A stretch of 64,000 nucleotides of DNA from Pohlia nutans. Its lineage: Eukaryota > Streptophyta > Bryopsida > Bryales > Mniaceae. The position numbers and the translations under genes are program-made. The notes beneath the pieces are model-generated. The model saw only the letters and a list, made by a program, of their open reading frames with translations. It did no database searches and was not told the DNA's origin. Below, piece after piece: positions 23,195-33,692 of the stretch. Location: the NCBI GenBank assembly GCA_022496805.1, contig CM040101.1:9860501-9924500 (forward strand). The letters are read 5' to 3'. The stretch's first letter is position 1. Each line of letters starts with the position of its first letter.

Positions 23195-24515
23195 AAATAA
23201 AAGATACAATGTTTAACCCCTAAAGGTCCCTAGCTTTTTTGGGCTTAAAATCATCATCGCTTTTGATGTGTTATAGGTCTAAATGTAAGTGAGGTATAGA
23301 AATCTCAACCGTACAATCTTGTAACATACATGTTGTAGATCATGTGGATCAATTTTGGGGTCATTTGGCCATATAGATTGCAAGATCATAGTGTTTTAGT
23401 GCTAAAAAAGGATGCTGAAATTATCCTAGCAACACAGTTAGAGGTGAAATTCGTTTTCAAAATTACTCAAATGAAAAAACGTTGAACTAAAAAGTTGTTC
23501 AAAATCATCATATAAACACATTAGTACCAAAAAAGCCTCATGAAAAAAATTTAATGTGCCCTAAAATGGCCTTGCAATGTCAAAAAGTAGCCCGAAAAGT
23601 GACCCATTTGAACCAAAAAGCAAAAAGTGTCCAAACTAGACCCGTGCACTAAAATGACTCCCAAACATTCATAACAACATGGATTGACCTGAAAATTTTA
23701 CCATGATAACTAGACTTCAAGGGGAATTCAACCCAACAAGTTTTATTGAAAACGGACTTGGGATGAAGGAGATACAAGCTCCCGAAGTTACTGCCATCAA
23801 AATTCACAGAACTGTCCAAAAAAAAAACATACCTACTTTCAAATGATCACCAAAAATTCAATTCATCTCGGATTGATCTGAAATTTTTACCACACATTCC
23901 ATACATCATGCGGGGAGTTTTTTCAAAATTTCAGCAAAATCGGACACGTTTTGCAAAAGTTACAGCTCTTCGAAGGTGACTGTACCCCCAAAAACGTCCA
24001 TAATATGGACGCCGGGACGCTTAGGGGTTAACAAAGTCTCACCAAAAAAATTGAAAAACACATGTGTTAATAAGTATTTATGTGTGTTATAGTAAGGTTA
24101 AAGCGGATAAGCTTAAAAAAGTAGTTTTGACCCAATTGAAAAGTAGATATAAAACATGTTGAAATTGCATTAAATATTTATTTTTTCAAGAATTTTTTTC
24201 TTTGGAGCCCTCCAATGCACAATGAACTTATAGAATTTATAATTTATGTTCATATTGAACATGATTCAATTCATCAGATTTGCTCCCGAAATTTGTTTTA
24301 GACATCTATTTTCAAACTTTACTTTTAGTAACCTTTTTTAATATTTTAATTTGAAACTTTGGATTGAAGTACCTAATAGAACTATGGAGGGCTCTACCAA
24401 ATTAGAACTTAAAGATATGAATATTTAGTCGTAATTTATGGCCTTTGACCAAAACAATTATAATTTTAGCACTAAGGATGACTTTAATGGTTCAATTTAT
24501 CGTGCTTTCACCCAT
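23195..24515 (+). repeat. Dispersed repeat copy A, interrupted by a TTAA element
   Basis: Flanks of the element at 23217-24027 match the reverse complement of 51450-51955: ATAAAAGATACAATGTTTAA on the left, then AAAAATTGAAAAA, TTATGTGTGTTATAGTAAGG, GAAATTGCATTAAATATTTA and TTCAATTCATCAGATTTGCT on the right. It provides a filled/empty pair. Confidence 0.85.
23217..24027. mobile_element. TTAA element with a matching empty site in the window
   Basis: 811 bp; TTAA at 23213-23216 and 24028-24031. Left end CCCCTAAAGGTCCC; right end read inward CCCCTAAGCGTCCC. A subterminal palindrome CGTCCATAATATGGACG lies at 23995-24011. It sits inside a dispersed repeat whose other copy has a single TTAA (51934-51937). 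Confidence 0.9.
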
Positions 24516-24871
24516 TTATTTCAACAAATTTCACTAAAAATTGTTAATTTTTTATTTGTAGTCAAATTTACAATGAATTTTGAATTTTGAATATGAAAAT
24601 TGATATAAAAGTGCCGATGATATAAATTTTAAATTTAACAATGTGGATTTGATTTATAGCTCCTTTTTAAACTTTAACTTCAAATTATTTTTTCTAATTG
24701 TATTTTATAATGGATCTTGCAAACCTTCAAATGAAGAAATTTGAAGGTTCTTTTAAGGATTAACATATAAATCATGTCCAAAAGCCCTACACATAATTTT
24801 GATGTATATTTCGCAAAAAGTCGAATTAATTTTAATGTGGTAAAAAAGTATTAACAATAAGCTAGGGTTAA

Positions 24872-25443
24872 CCCCTAAAGGACCGTAAGGCCCCCACGTG
24901 GCTTCTGGAACTAGAAAGTGAGGAAATTCGGGTTCTTGGGCTTTGAATTGTAGGATGAGCAACAAAGAGACCCTGGCTCTTTTTGAGAGCCGAATCTGTA
25001 GGTACTTCTTGATCGGAAATTCATCAAGTGAGCGATTTTTGATGATTTTTTTGAGTTGCACAGTGGGTATCTAGGTGTCACTTCATACCCTCATATCTTC
25101 CTCCTCACACCTCCAAATTACTTGAAATCTTTTGTACGTGTTTAAAATGATGATTTCTACTCACAGTAAAAATTTCAGAATTTTTGGAGCACTTTTGAAC
25201 AATCCGATTTCAGCATGTGTACAAAATACCCCAAACAAGTTCCATCAATCTTCTCAACGGTGGCATTTTCTCAAAAATTGTGCGATTTTGTTGATTTTTT
25301 TTCATAAAAAAGCTACGTAAGTCTTTTTTAATTTCAACGGTGCCAATCGTCAAAATTACCCCACACCAATGAAGAATTGAGCTTGCTACAAGAGCTAGTC
25401 AAGAAAACAAGTGCTAAGTTCAACACCCCCGGTCCTTTAGGGG
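24872..25443. mobile_element. TTAA element with near-perfect termini
   Basis: 572 bp; TTAA at 24868-24871 and 25444-25447. Both ends read TTAACCCCTAAAGGACCG inward. Interior unlike the 570-bp family despite the similar size; no transposase. Confidence 0.85.
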
Positions 25444-25649
25444 TTAAGATTACAAAAAGTTATCAAACTTAGTTTTTAATTTATTTTAAAATTCTATAAA
25501 AAAAAATTAAAGTAAATAATTTGTTACAATTCCAAATCAAATGTGTAATACAAAATTACTATATTATAAATTTTACCCAATTGGATTTTGAGATATAAAC
25601 ATGATAAATCACCATGGATGATACTTTGATGTTTCTCATAGAAAACTAC

Positions 25650-26106
25650 ATCTTATGTAAAACTATGTCAGCCTGTGTTGGAGTCTGGCACGATAAGACC
25701 GTTCCGACATTGGAACCGTCATAGAGAGCATGCGTACGTGTATCACCTTGCGTGATATAATAGATAGATGGACTCATTTCCAGTTGTTCCAACGGCGGAA
25801 CTGTCGTTGGGATCGTCGTGGGGTTCGAGCAAGAAAACAAAAACATTATAAAGTCAGGCTACATGTATTAATGACATGTATTAATGGACGTAATGTTCGA
25901 ATGACACGTGACAACGTTATAATAAAGATGGCATGTCACCTCATGTCACTCACATCACCTGAAAGGAACATGGCACCGTCAATGAAAGTGGGAATGACAA
26001 GTGACAAACTCCTATGTATTGTAGGGACACTATTTCTCGTCACCTTTGAATGAATTGTAGTAAAAGACATCAATTCTCACTGGACACTAAATAGCCCGTT
26101 TAGTGT
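25650..26106. mobile_element. MITE with CTACAC...TATTTAGTG termini, copy 2
   Basis: The right end read inward is CTACACTAAACGGGCTATTT. 25890-26106 matches the right half of 13401-13737. The left part is GC-richer and unlike copy 1; its left terminus is uncertain. Confidence 0.55.
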
Positions 26107-28423
26107 AGTTAAGTTGTACTTTAAGAATTCTATATTTTAGTTATTTAAGCAACAACATCTCTCATTCATCTACAAGATTTTTTGGATTTTTTTCCCTTTA
26201 TCAACCTTAAGTACATGACATCCAATTCCATGGCTTTTTAGAGCCAATTTACTTCAAAAACCCATTGGAAGAATCACCATGTGGGAACATAACTCAGAAC
26301 ATAATGAGAAAAGTGTCACCTCATGTAGCCACCAAGGTAGTGGCACGTGCTCATTGCACGCCAAAATGGGACTTCGGGAACCACATGCAATGGATGAAAA
26401 GGCCAAGATGTTGAATGAAAATGATAGGATGTATGAATTAATGGAGATTTGTCACCAAATTTATCAAATAAAAAAATAAAAAAATAAAGAGTAAAGAAGC
26501 CACCTTATTCACTTACATCCCAACTTTGTAGCTTAGAGTTAGATGATCCTAAAACCCAAAAAAAAACCCTATTTGACACCCTATTTGTTATCACCTCTAA
26601 TAATGGTAAGTTTGAATGCATTATGGGCCATACCGGTAGATTGCATATCTTTGCTACTGTAGTGGTCTTTGGTTTGCCTGTTTCATAACATCCGTTGCGG
26701 TCCTTCAAATATTAGGGCTCCTCTAATTTTTAGCTATCCATTTTAGAGGGGATAACCACATGTTTTACCAATGCTACAACTACTGTAATTAAAATATGCT
26801 TTCAACTAATTACAAGTCACATAGCTTGCTAAAGCAAAGAGTAAGCTATCATTTACTATGACAACTTACTAATCCTAAAAAAGAATATAGGGGATGGAGG
26901 AGTTGTTGGTCCCTCTAAAATTCATGCTTATTTGACAGGGTAAAGACATAGCATTATATCTAGAGCAATAGGAGGCAACACCCTTTTGCAATGGGACCAC
27001 AGTCTAGTTACAATTAGAAACTAAGTTTATGTGGCAACGGCTCGATAGTCCAAAATTCATGGAATACAAATGACATTCTTTCATTGCTTAAAAAAGTAGA
27101 TCCAAGTGAAGATTCTCTTTCAATCCAATTTTCAAAAAGGGTGCTCTATTATGCTATGAGAGAATTTAGAGGCCAACCAGAGCCGGTTTTTCATCCAAAA
27201 ATTGGAGGGGCGGAGGTATTTGGGGGACCGCATCAGATGCTCTCAACACCTACTCCCATCAAGGCCCAAGTCGGTACACTGTGCTCTGTCGATTTCACGC
27301 GCTTGCACCGTCAATGGCTCTCTTGTACATTACCGACCACCAAGCTCCGTCATCGATTCATTGCATTTGAACTTGTAGTGATTGTGCATTGGTTTTGCGG
27401 ATTCTTCACTTGGAAGTCTCGAGATTGGAGCGGCATCTGCAACCAATTCAGTCACACGGAATTTAGGGCTGGGGTTTGAGAATCCATTTGCAAGCGTGTT
27501 GCTTCCGGTACGTCAAACTCACTTTGCATCATTCCTTTTCCGCTGTGAAAGATGTAATAATATGTGCAATCTAGTTGTGAAGGGTCTATAATGTGAAACC
27601 TGCATCGGTTTGGGGCGTTCCTTGAGGACTAGGCATTCTCTAGGATATTGACGATGACGAAGTCCTATCTCAAGTAGAAAGCACATTAGTGTATTTATAA
27701 AAATCAAAGCTTAATGAGATCAACCCGGAGGTGAACTATTTATTCATTAGAGCCTGAGTTGGGTTTCAGTCTTGCCACAAACCAATGCTCGGGAAATACC
27801 GGCAGTTAGTGCAAATTATCCGGTTAATTTTCGAAAATGGCCGGTTGATTTTCCAAGCCTCAGACTAATTACCGAGATTAATTACGGAGAGGAATCCACG
27901 GATTTTTTCTAATTGTATAATGAAATAGCTGCAATATCTTGATAGATCCAAGTGGAATCGGTTGATTTTTCTAAAGACAGGATCCTGGCTGCTTTTGCTT
28001 GAATATTTCCTGAGCGCTGCCGCAAACCCCTATTTGCTCAGCTTAGTAGGGTTTGTAGTTCACAGAGTCACAGGGTCGTCAAGAGCATCCCAAAAGCAGG
28101 AGCAAAGTGAGTTTTTAGTTCTTTGTTTTACTTTTCCTGGTTAGACCTGCCTGATATGATGGCTTTCAATTATGAGGTGGCCTCAGTAGACCTTAGCAGG
28201 AGCTTCACCGTTAAAGTCCAGGTCCACCTTTGCCTTTAAAATCTCATTCAAATAAGCTGTCAAGTTCGTCTTCTGCCGTTTCAAGATCAGTCTTCAAATG
28301 AACAACAAGAAAACCAGGTTAAACACTTCAGAGCGATGATTTCAAATTCAACATATTATAGGTTAAGTCTCCGATCCCAGTGTTCTTACTGGTATTTTCT
28401 GCCGTTTGAATTTTAGGGTTTGG
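26107..28423. other. Intergenic DNA and upstream region of the SVIP-like gene
   Basis: No gene is supported. A GC-richer patch at about 27180-27620 holds a 131-codon plus frame (27084-27479) with no recognisable family; it may be promoter or leader. 27960-28423 precedes the ATG and has possible leader-exon ends, but none can be fixed. Confidence 0.4.
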
Positions 28424-30286
28424 ATGGGGGGAGTGTGTCCGGGTTGTTTTCGGGGCACGGCTCAGGGGGAGAAGCCTTACTATGCTCAAACGCCACAATA
28501 TGCTCAAGCGCCACAGTATGCCCAACAAGCTACTGCGCAGCCTCAGCAACAGCGTCCTCGGCCGCAACCACAACAGAAGCCAACTAGCGAGGAAGATCGT
28601 GCTCGAGGGGATGAAGCCCGAGCTAATGCCGCCATCGCTGCTCAGAAACGGTGCTCTATTCTTGAATGCTTTTGCAATGATTTTGATGCTTTTGATCAAG
28701 TTAGGGTGACTCTGCATGCAAACCACACCATTTATTTCAGTACTAATTGTTTTATATCTCATTTTTTACTAGAATATACTCCTGTCTGGAAATAGCTGTC
28801 CTAGTTTTTGGCGTAACGCTTTTTTTTTGGCCGTCTCAGTACTCGAAAAATGGTCCATCTTTAATAGTAGTATGTGGTTTTGTGTCACTCTCATTGTCCC
28901 CCCTGTTTGAAGTGGTCAGGCCTCACAGGCCTCACGTTTCGGAAAAAACTAGGGAAAAAAATGCCAAAAACTAGGACAATTATTTCCGGACAGAGGGGGT
29001 AAATATTTTTTAAAGGAAAAAGATGTCACTCCCTTTTCTCCTAGTACTAGTAGAAAAATGTGATATGAAACGATTAGTGTGTTTTGCAGTCTTTGAAATA
29101 AACGTTGTAGCTAGGGGATATCTAGAGAATTTATAATGGTAATTTTATATCATTTTCTATAGCATCTGAAATCGTTTTGGTGAAAAGATATTGTTTGGAA
29201 TTATGGGATGTTATTTTCGTGTTTTCATCTGATTATGGCTCTCATTTGTGTGTGGGACAGAGCGGAAGCATTTGAGAAGTCGGCAGGAGGAAGAGCTGCC
29301 AAGAAAGCTATAATAGCTGCAAAGGCCCCTCCTCCTCCCAGAGATAATAGAGACGAACCTGGTCTCAAGGTCTGGTCCTCTTTTTGTTATGCATTTTTTT
29401 CTCTTTCTTTCTTTTCGTCGATAAGAAGTGGAGGGGTTGTCATAGTTTTCAGCCGTACAGTTCTCTTGATTGTTTTCAAATCCAGCCCTGCACAATTTTG
29501 GGCCCCAGAATAAGGTGTATCAGAGCATTCCCACCAGTGACGCTGGTATCCCTATTTTCCGAATCTGATATACCAGCCTAGACCTAAATTTTGCCAGAGA
29601 AGAGGAGTCTGGCTGGTATCCACAAGCAATATACCACCCTCAAACGGTCTAGCTGGCAAAAGTTCTTCTCAAGTCAAATCGGGACCTTGAGGCCTCGTTG
29701 AGGCCTCAATTTTTAGCAAGAAATTTGAGGATACCAGTTGCTCGTGGGAATGCTCTTACAAAAGCTGGTGCAAAAAACTTGCACTCTGACACCTAATCTG
29801 TCTCCAAGCTAGGGGGTGTTAGAGCTCTCTATTCCTAGTGCGAAATTTCACTGTGTCTTTCTATTTCGGGCCCATGCAATTCTGAGCCGGAAAATCTTGT
29901 CCTAGAAATACTACCCCTGCCATGAAGTTTTCAAATCGTGTTTTAGAATCGCCTCTCAGCTTATGCGGAATAGAAGCTTGCACTCTGACACCCCCTTAGT
30001 ACCAGCCCTCACTGGGATTTTAAATAGCGTTTCCCAAATCCCTTCCATTCTTGGAGTCCAGATTAATGTGCGAATGTGATACAAACAAATGATTGTTTGG
30101 GATAAATAGCATCACCTGGACTAACTATCAAAGGTTAATGCAACATAATAGCATCTGTCTCTATTATACGTGAGAGTTCGTTGATGTTAAGGTTTATGCG
30201 TAGGAGTTTGCTGCACACAGAATATTATCTTTTCAACTTCCATTGACAAAAAAGTTTCATGTTTTTTGCAGTGGACCATGGGATGA
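28424..30286 (+). CDS. SVIP-like small VCP/p97-interacting protein
   Basis: Three exons: 28424-28650, 29261-29369 and 30272-30286 (TGA), 116 residues. The chosen ATG gives MGGVCPGCFRG: Gly2 fits N-myristoylation and Cys5/Cys8 fit palmitoylation, as in animal SVIP. A Gln/Ala/Tyr-rich linker with repeated YAQ(T/A)PQ follows. Near residue 66 the segment RANAAIAAQKR fits the VCP-interacting motif R-x5-A-A-x2-R exactly. Exon 2 is Lys/Ala-rich, then Pro-rich (APPPPRDNRDEPGLK), and exon 3 is only WTMG plus stop, recalling the GGLRWTVS end of SVIP. Junctions: AAACG|GTGCTC, GACAG|AGCG, CTCAAG|GTCTGG, TTTGCAG|TGG. By analogy it would be membrane-anchored and bind CDC48/p97 in ER-associated degradation; that is inference. 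Confidence 0.82.
28779..28999. mobile_element. Stowaway-like MITE in intron 1 of the SVIP-like gene
   Basis: Flanked by TA on both sides. The left end is CTCCTGTCTGGAAATAGCTG; the right end read inward is CCCCCTCTGTCCGGAAATAA, and both continue into GTCCTAGTTTTTGGC. This CTCCCTCYGTCC...GGAAAT terminus is the widespread plant Stowaway form (Tc1/mariner-related). Confidence 0.88.
29522..29756. mobile_element. MITE with AGAGCATTCCCACC termini, copy 1
   Basis: Left end AGAGCATTCCCACCAGTGAC; right end read inward AGAGCATTCCCACGAGCAAC; both continue to TGGTATCC. It lies in intron 2 of the SVIP-like gene. A second copy is at 41418-41639 inside another gene's intron. Confidence 0.8.
29811..29996. 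mobile_element. Short TIR element with GGGGGTGTYAGAG termini
   Basis: Left AGGGGGTGTTAGAGCTCTCT; right read inward AAGGGGGTGTCAGAGTGCAA; both continue to CTATTCC. Related fragments (CACTCTGACACCTAATC near 29781 and TTTTGACACTCCCTAACACC near 30972) lie nearby. Target duplication unclear. Confidence 0.55.
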
Positions 30287-31480
30287 TCAGCTTTTAACCT
30301 GGATCTGCCAGTCTTTCAGAGTACAGGTTAGTATCATTAGAATGGGTCTTGAAATCGTATGGCTCTTTCCATTGTATCATAGGATTTTAATTGGATTCTT
30401 TGTTTTAGCTCTGCCACATAAGATTTAAAAAAGAATAGCAGGTTTCGTGATAGCAGAGCACTCAATTGAGCTAGAGGGGAAAACCATGATTGGTCTTTCG
30501 GGAATAATTCATCGAAACTACTGCTCTTCGCTGGAAGCAGTCTAGTGATGTGGCAAATTTACTCCACTGTTTGTTCCATGGTCAGAGTGTATATAAGCTA
30601 CTGTAATGAAAAAGGCCTTTTTGTCAGGCCTTTTTGTAATTGCAAATCCTGTAGAGACTTTTGAGTAGTGGGTATCAAGATAGGAAGATGGCTTGTTGAA
30701 TGGAATTAGTGAATCCTACAAAAGTAGAAAAGCAAGCCTACAAAGAGGGAGGAGCCACATCTTTTCAATCACCAACTATCCTCCTATTCAGTCACTCGGG
30801 TTATGGAATTCTCTAGTTGTTAAGGGGATCTTGCAAGTTATTGGTTCTTTTCTGCAATCTACTGGCGATTCATTTACTGATTGTAACACCCACTAGTGTA
30901 TGCCTCCACTATTTGCAATTGTGTTGATGTTGCAAAATGATGCATGAGAGTCTCCTCTCACAAGCTCGCATTTTGACACTCCCTAACACCAGTTTTAGAA
31001 ACGTTACAATTTTTTAATTCAGCCTGCTTTTGAGGAACGCTAATACTTTTGAAAATTTCACAAAAATCAACCAAGATTTTGAGCAATATCCTCCCTTCTT
31101 GGGTTTTGGCAATATCCTCCCTCCTCTTCCTCCACCCTTTTCCGCAAGATGATAATTGAATCTTTCTGGGCATAAGCCAAATTTCAGTCTCGACACGCAG
31201 CTCATTGGAAAATTTCCTGAGCAACAGCCAGTCACGGAGATGGCGAATGGTCAGCTGAAACTGACCAGTGTAAATTATCTCTCACTTTCAACTGAACAAG
31301 TGTCGAATCAAAGATACCTCCACTCAGTGGTCGTGGAGATTGCCAACTCAACAATGGCAACGAATGTCCACTCAGCAATAAATGGGTACGTGACATCAAT
31401 TGGCAAGTTCCTTTTTTTATGTATCAAAAATATCATGCATGTATTGAGCCCGGAACCTTCAAGAACTTGGTGACTGCTGG
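30287..31480. other. 3' flank of the SVIP-like gene and intergenic spacer
   Basis: No supported gene. It includes a 14-bp tandem duplication (AGGCCTTTTTGT) near 30613. Several short ORFs on both strands near 30958-31473 show no family features. Confidence 0.45.
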
Positions 31481-31557
31481 TCAGATGTCGCCCTCCAGTT
31501 GGTGCTGAAAAGCTAACCGCCTGTTGCATAATGGAATGAGCATGGATCAGAACGCCG

Positions 31558-31649
31558 ACGTGGCAAAAGAATGGTAGCCGTCGATGCAGGACCCGTCCTG
31601 ATGAGCTGCCGGGTGTGGCCTCCTCCTTTCTTGCTCTCCAAGGCATAAA
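31558..31649 (+). promoter_or_regulatory. Putative metallothionein promoter elements
   Basis: GACGTGGC (ACGTGGC at 31558-31564) matches an ABRE/G-box core. A TATA-like CATAAA lies at 31644-31649, about 120 bp before the ATG. Both sites are upstream and in the expected order; function is not shown by sequence alone. Confidence 0.45.
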
Positions 31650-31770
31650 GAGGACGCAGGGAACAGACAATGCTTGATTCATCTTCATTTCGTGTAGCAA
31701 CAATTACTTACTGCAGACTATCGTTTCTTTTGTTTCTCGAGGTTTTGATCTTTCAGTTTTGCGTGGTACA

Positions 31771-32559
31771 ATGAAGACTGGGTGCGGCAACCCCAATTGC
31801 AAGTGCGGTGCCGACTGCACTTGTGCCAACTGCTCGTAAGTATCTAACTTGCTCATGCATGTGTGTTGCTTTCTCTTTTACGGTGCACAAAACAACGGTT
31901 CTATTTGTTCGAAGGATGCATGTTTCATTTGAAGTGTTCTCGTGAGTCTATCATTTCATTGTGAAGAACTGCATGCATGTGTGCTGCTTTCTCTTTTGGA
32001 TTCATAAACAATGGTTTCCTTGGGTTTCACTTTTAGGAAAGGTGGGACTAGTCTTTTAGTTTAGGATACCAGAAGTTGTTGTCCTGCCATTTCCGGAGAT
32101 ATCCCATATTTCTACTCCGTAAATTTCTTGGAGCTTGTATTCGTTTCTTGGTGGCTAAAGATTTGTGCAGTTTTGATCATTGTCCATGGAGTGTGAATTT
32201 TTTTAGTGAAGGTATATATGATTGTCTTTTTCATTTGCATGTTTCCCTGGTATCTGATTAGTGTTATCTCTACAGGTGCGGAAGGACCATGGATGTACCT
32301 TCTTTCGGTGGACTCCGCAAGTAAGTATCAACCTTCAGTGACATGCAAAACTTTGTCAAATTAATGCATGCTTGATTAAAACATGACAACGTTGAAGGTT
32401 CATTCAGTTGTCTACAACATGTATGCGTGTTGAATTAGTCTGTTTGTTCCTCATAATAGTTTTTGTGTTATTGGGATTGGCAGCTACAATTATGAGCCTG
32501 ATTGCCAGTGCGGACCAGACTGCAAATGTGCTGATTGCGACTGCCACAAGGGGAAATGA
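31771..32559 (+). CDS. Small cysteine-rich metallothionein
   Basis: Three exons: 31771-31835, 32276-32320 and 32484-32559 (TGA), 61 residues with 13 cysteines. Each exon is too short for a normal ORF cutoff. The N-terminal cluster (GCGNPNCKCGADCTCANC and one more Cys pair residue across the splice) has seven Cys in Cys-x-Cys style. A Cys-free linker with MDVPSFGGLRNYNYEP follows, then a C-terminal cluster of six Cys in CQCGPDCKCADCDC. Two Cys clusters around a linker is the plant metallothionein layout. Junctions: TGCTC|GTAAGT, CTACAG|GTGC, CGCAA|GTAAGT, TGGCAG|CTAC; frame is kept through both introns. Role by family: binding Cu/Zn and buffering metals and redox stress in the cytosol. Confidence 0.9.
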
Positions 32560-32659
32560 AGCGAGATCAGCAATTGGGGCGAGCAAGTTCCCGGCCTCCA
32601 GCTCCGTAAATAGGCATGGGATGTCACTGAAGTGACTTATAATCCGGCAAATAGTCTTG

Positions 32660-32665
32660 AATAAA
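32660..32665 (+). terminator. AATAAA polyadenylation signal of the metallothionein gene
   Basis: AATAAA about 100 bp after the stop codon, a typical distance for the near-upstream element. Confidence 0.5.
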
Positions 32666-33058
32666 ACTATTTAGTATACTTCAGCGAACTAGTTTATTTC
32701 ATCTCTTTTTTTTACAGCTCGTTAAAAAGAGAGTAAACATGTGAACTGTATGCTTTGCTTTTTGAATGTATAGCAGTAAAGTTTCTGTATAGCAACAACG
32801 TGGTCTGCACATGGCTTGCTCTATTGAAATGTTTTATCTTGTGATTTTGTGGAATGACTCGGTAGGAATTTTCCGAGGTAATTGTTGGGATTTTATTCTT
32901 TGAGGATTGTATCACATCGGTTATAAAATAGCTCAAAGTCTGTCTGTGTAATGGGTCTTTAAGAATGTGAAGAGGATGCCAACACCCTGATCTTACTTTA
33001 GAAGATATTTGCTCAACCAGAGCATTTGAGCAGATGATATTTTGCTTCCGGATATTAA

Positions 33059-33623
33059 CCCCTAAACGTCCTCACCTTCCTCAGATTTGGCAATTTTGCA
33101 AAGATGCATTATAAAATACAACTAAGAGGGATATTTGGAACTTGATATATGAATAAAAGTTGTACATTATGAATTTTAGATTCTATCCATATGGTTAGAT
33201 CTATGATTGCTATCACCAATATTTTTGTATGAAATTTGAAACTCAAAATCCAATTTTTTTTGTATTTTGATTACGAATAAGATATTGACAATCTAAGAAT
33301 GAAATTTGTTGCGATGGGTTGAAATATAATACTCTAACTAGTGATTTTTGGAGAATTTTTTGTTGCTTGATTTTATGAGTTGATTTTTTCAAGAGCACTT
33401 TTACGTTGAAATCTTCAAAAAAATTGGTGGAACAATGTGGTATGAAATGAGGCATAAAATTTTCACAAATCATCCCCTTTCTAATCGAATCACACATGCA
33501 TGAAGCTATCTTCCCATAAAAATTTCAATAAAAAATCCACATTGCAAAAATCGCATGATGGATTAAAAAACGGAGTTCAAATCTGTTAATCATCCAAAAT
33601 TTGGACGGCTGGACGTTTAGGGG
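33059..33623 (+). mobile_element. 570-bp-family TTAA element
   Basis: TTAA at 33055-33058 and 33624-33627. Ends CCCCTAAACGTCC and, inward from the right, CCCCTAAACGTCC: perfect inverted repeats. Subterminal TCCAAAATTTGGA at 33593-33605. The best-preserved copy of this family here. Confidence 0.9.
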
Positions 33624-33692
33624 TTAACTTGGCAACATTTAGGCTTGGATTGATGGATGAGATTTGGAAATAGAGATATCAAAGGCTCTTAA

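Noticed and set aside
27084..27479. 131-codon plus-strand ORF
   Set aside because: Composition shifts mid-frame and no domain is recognised; more likely noncoding DNA upstream of the SVIP-like gene.
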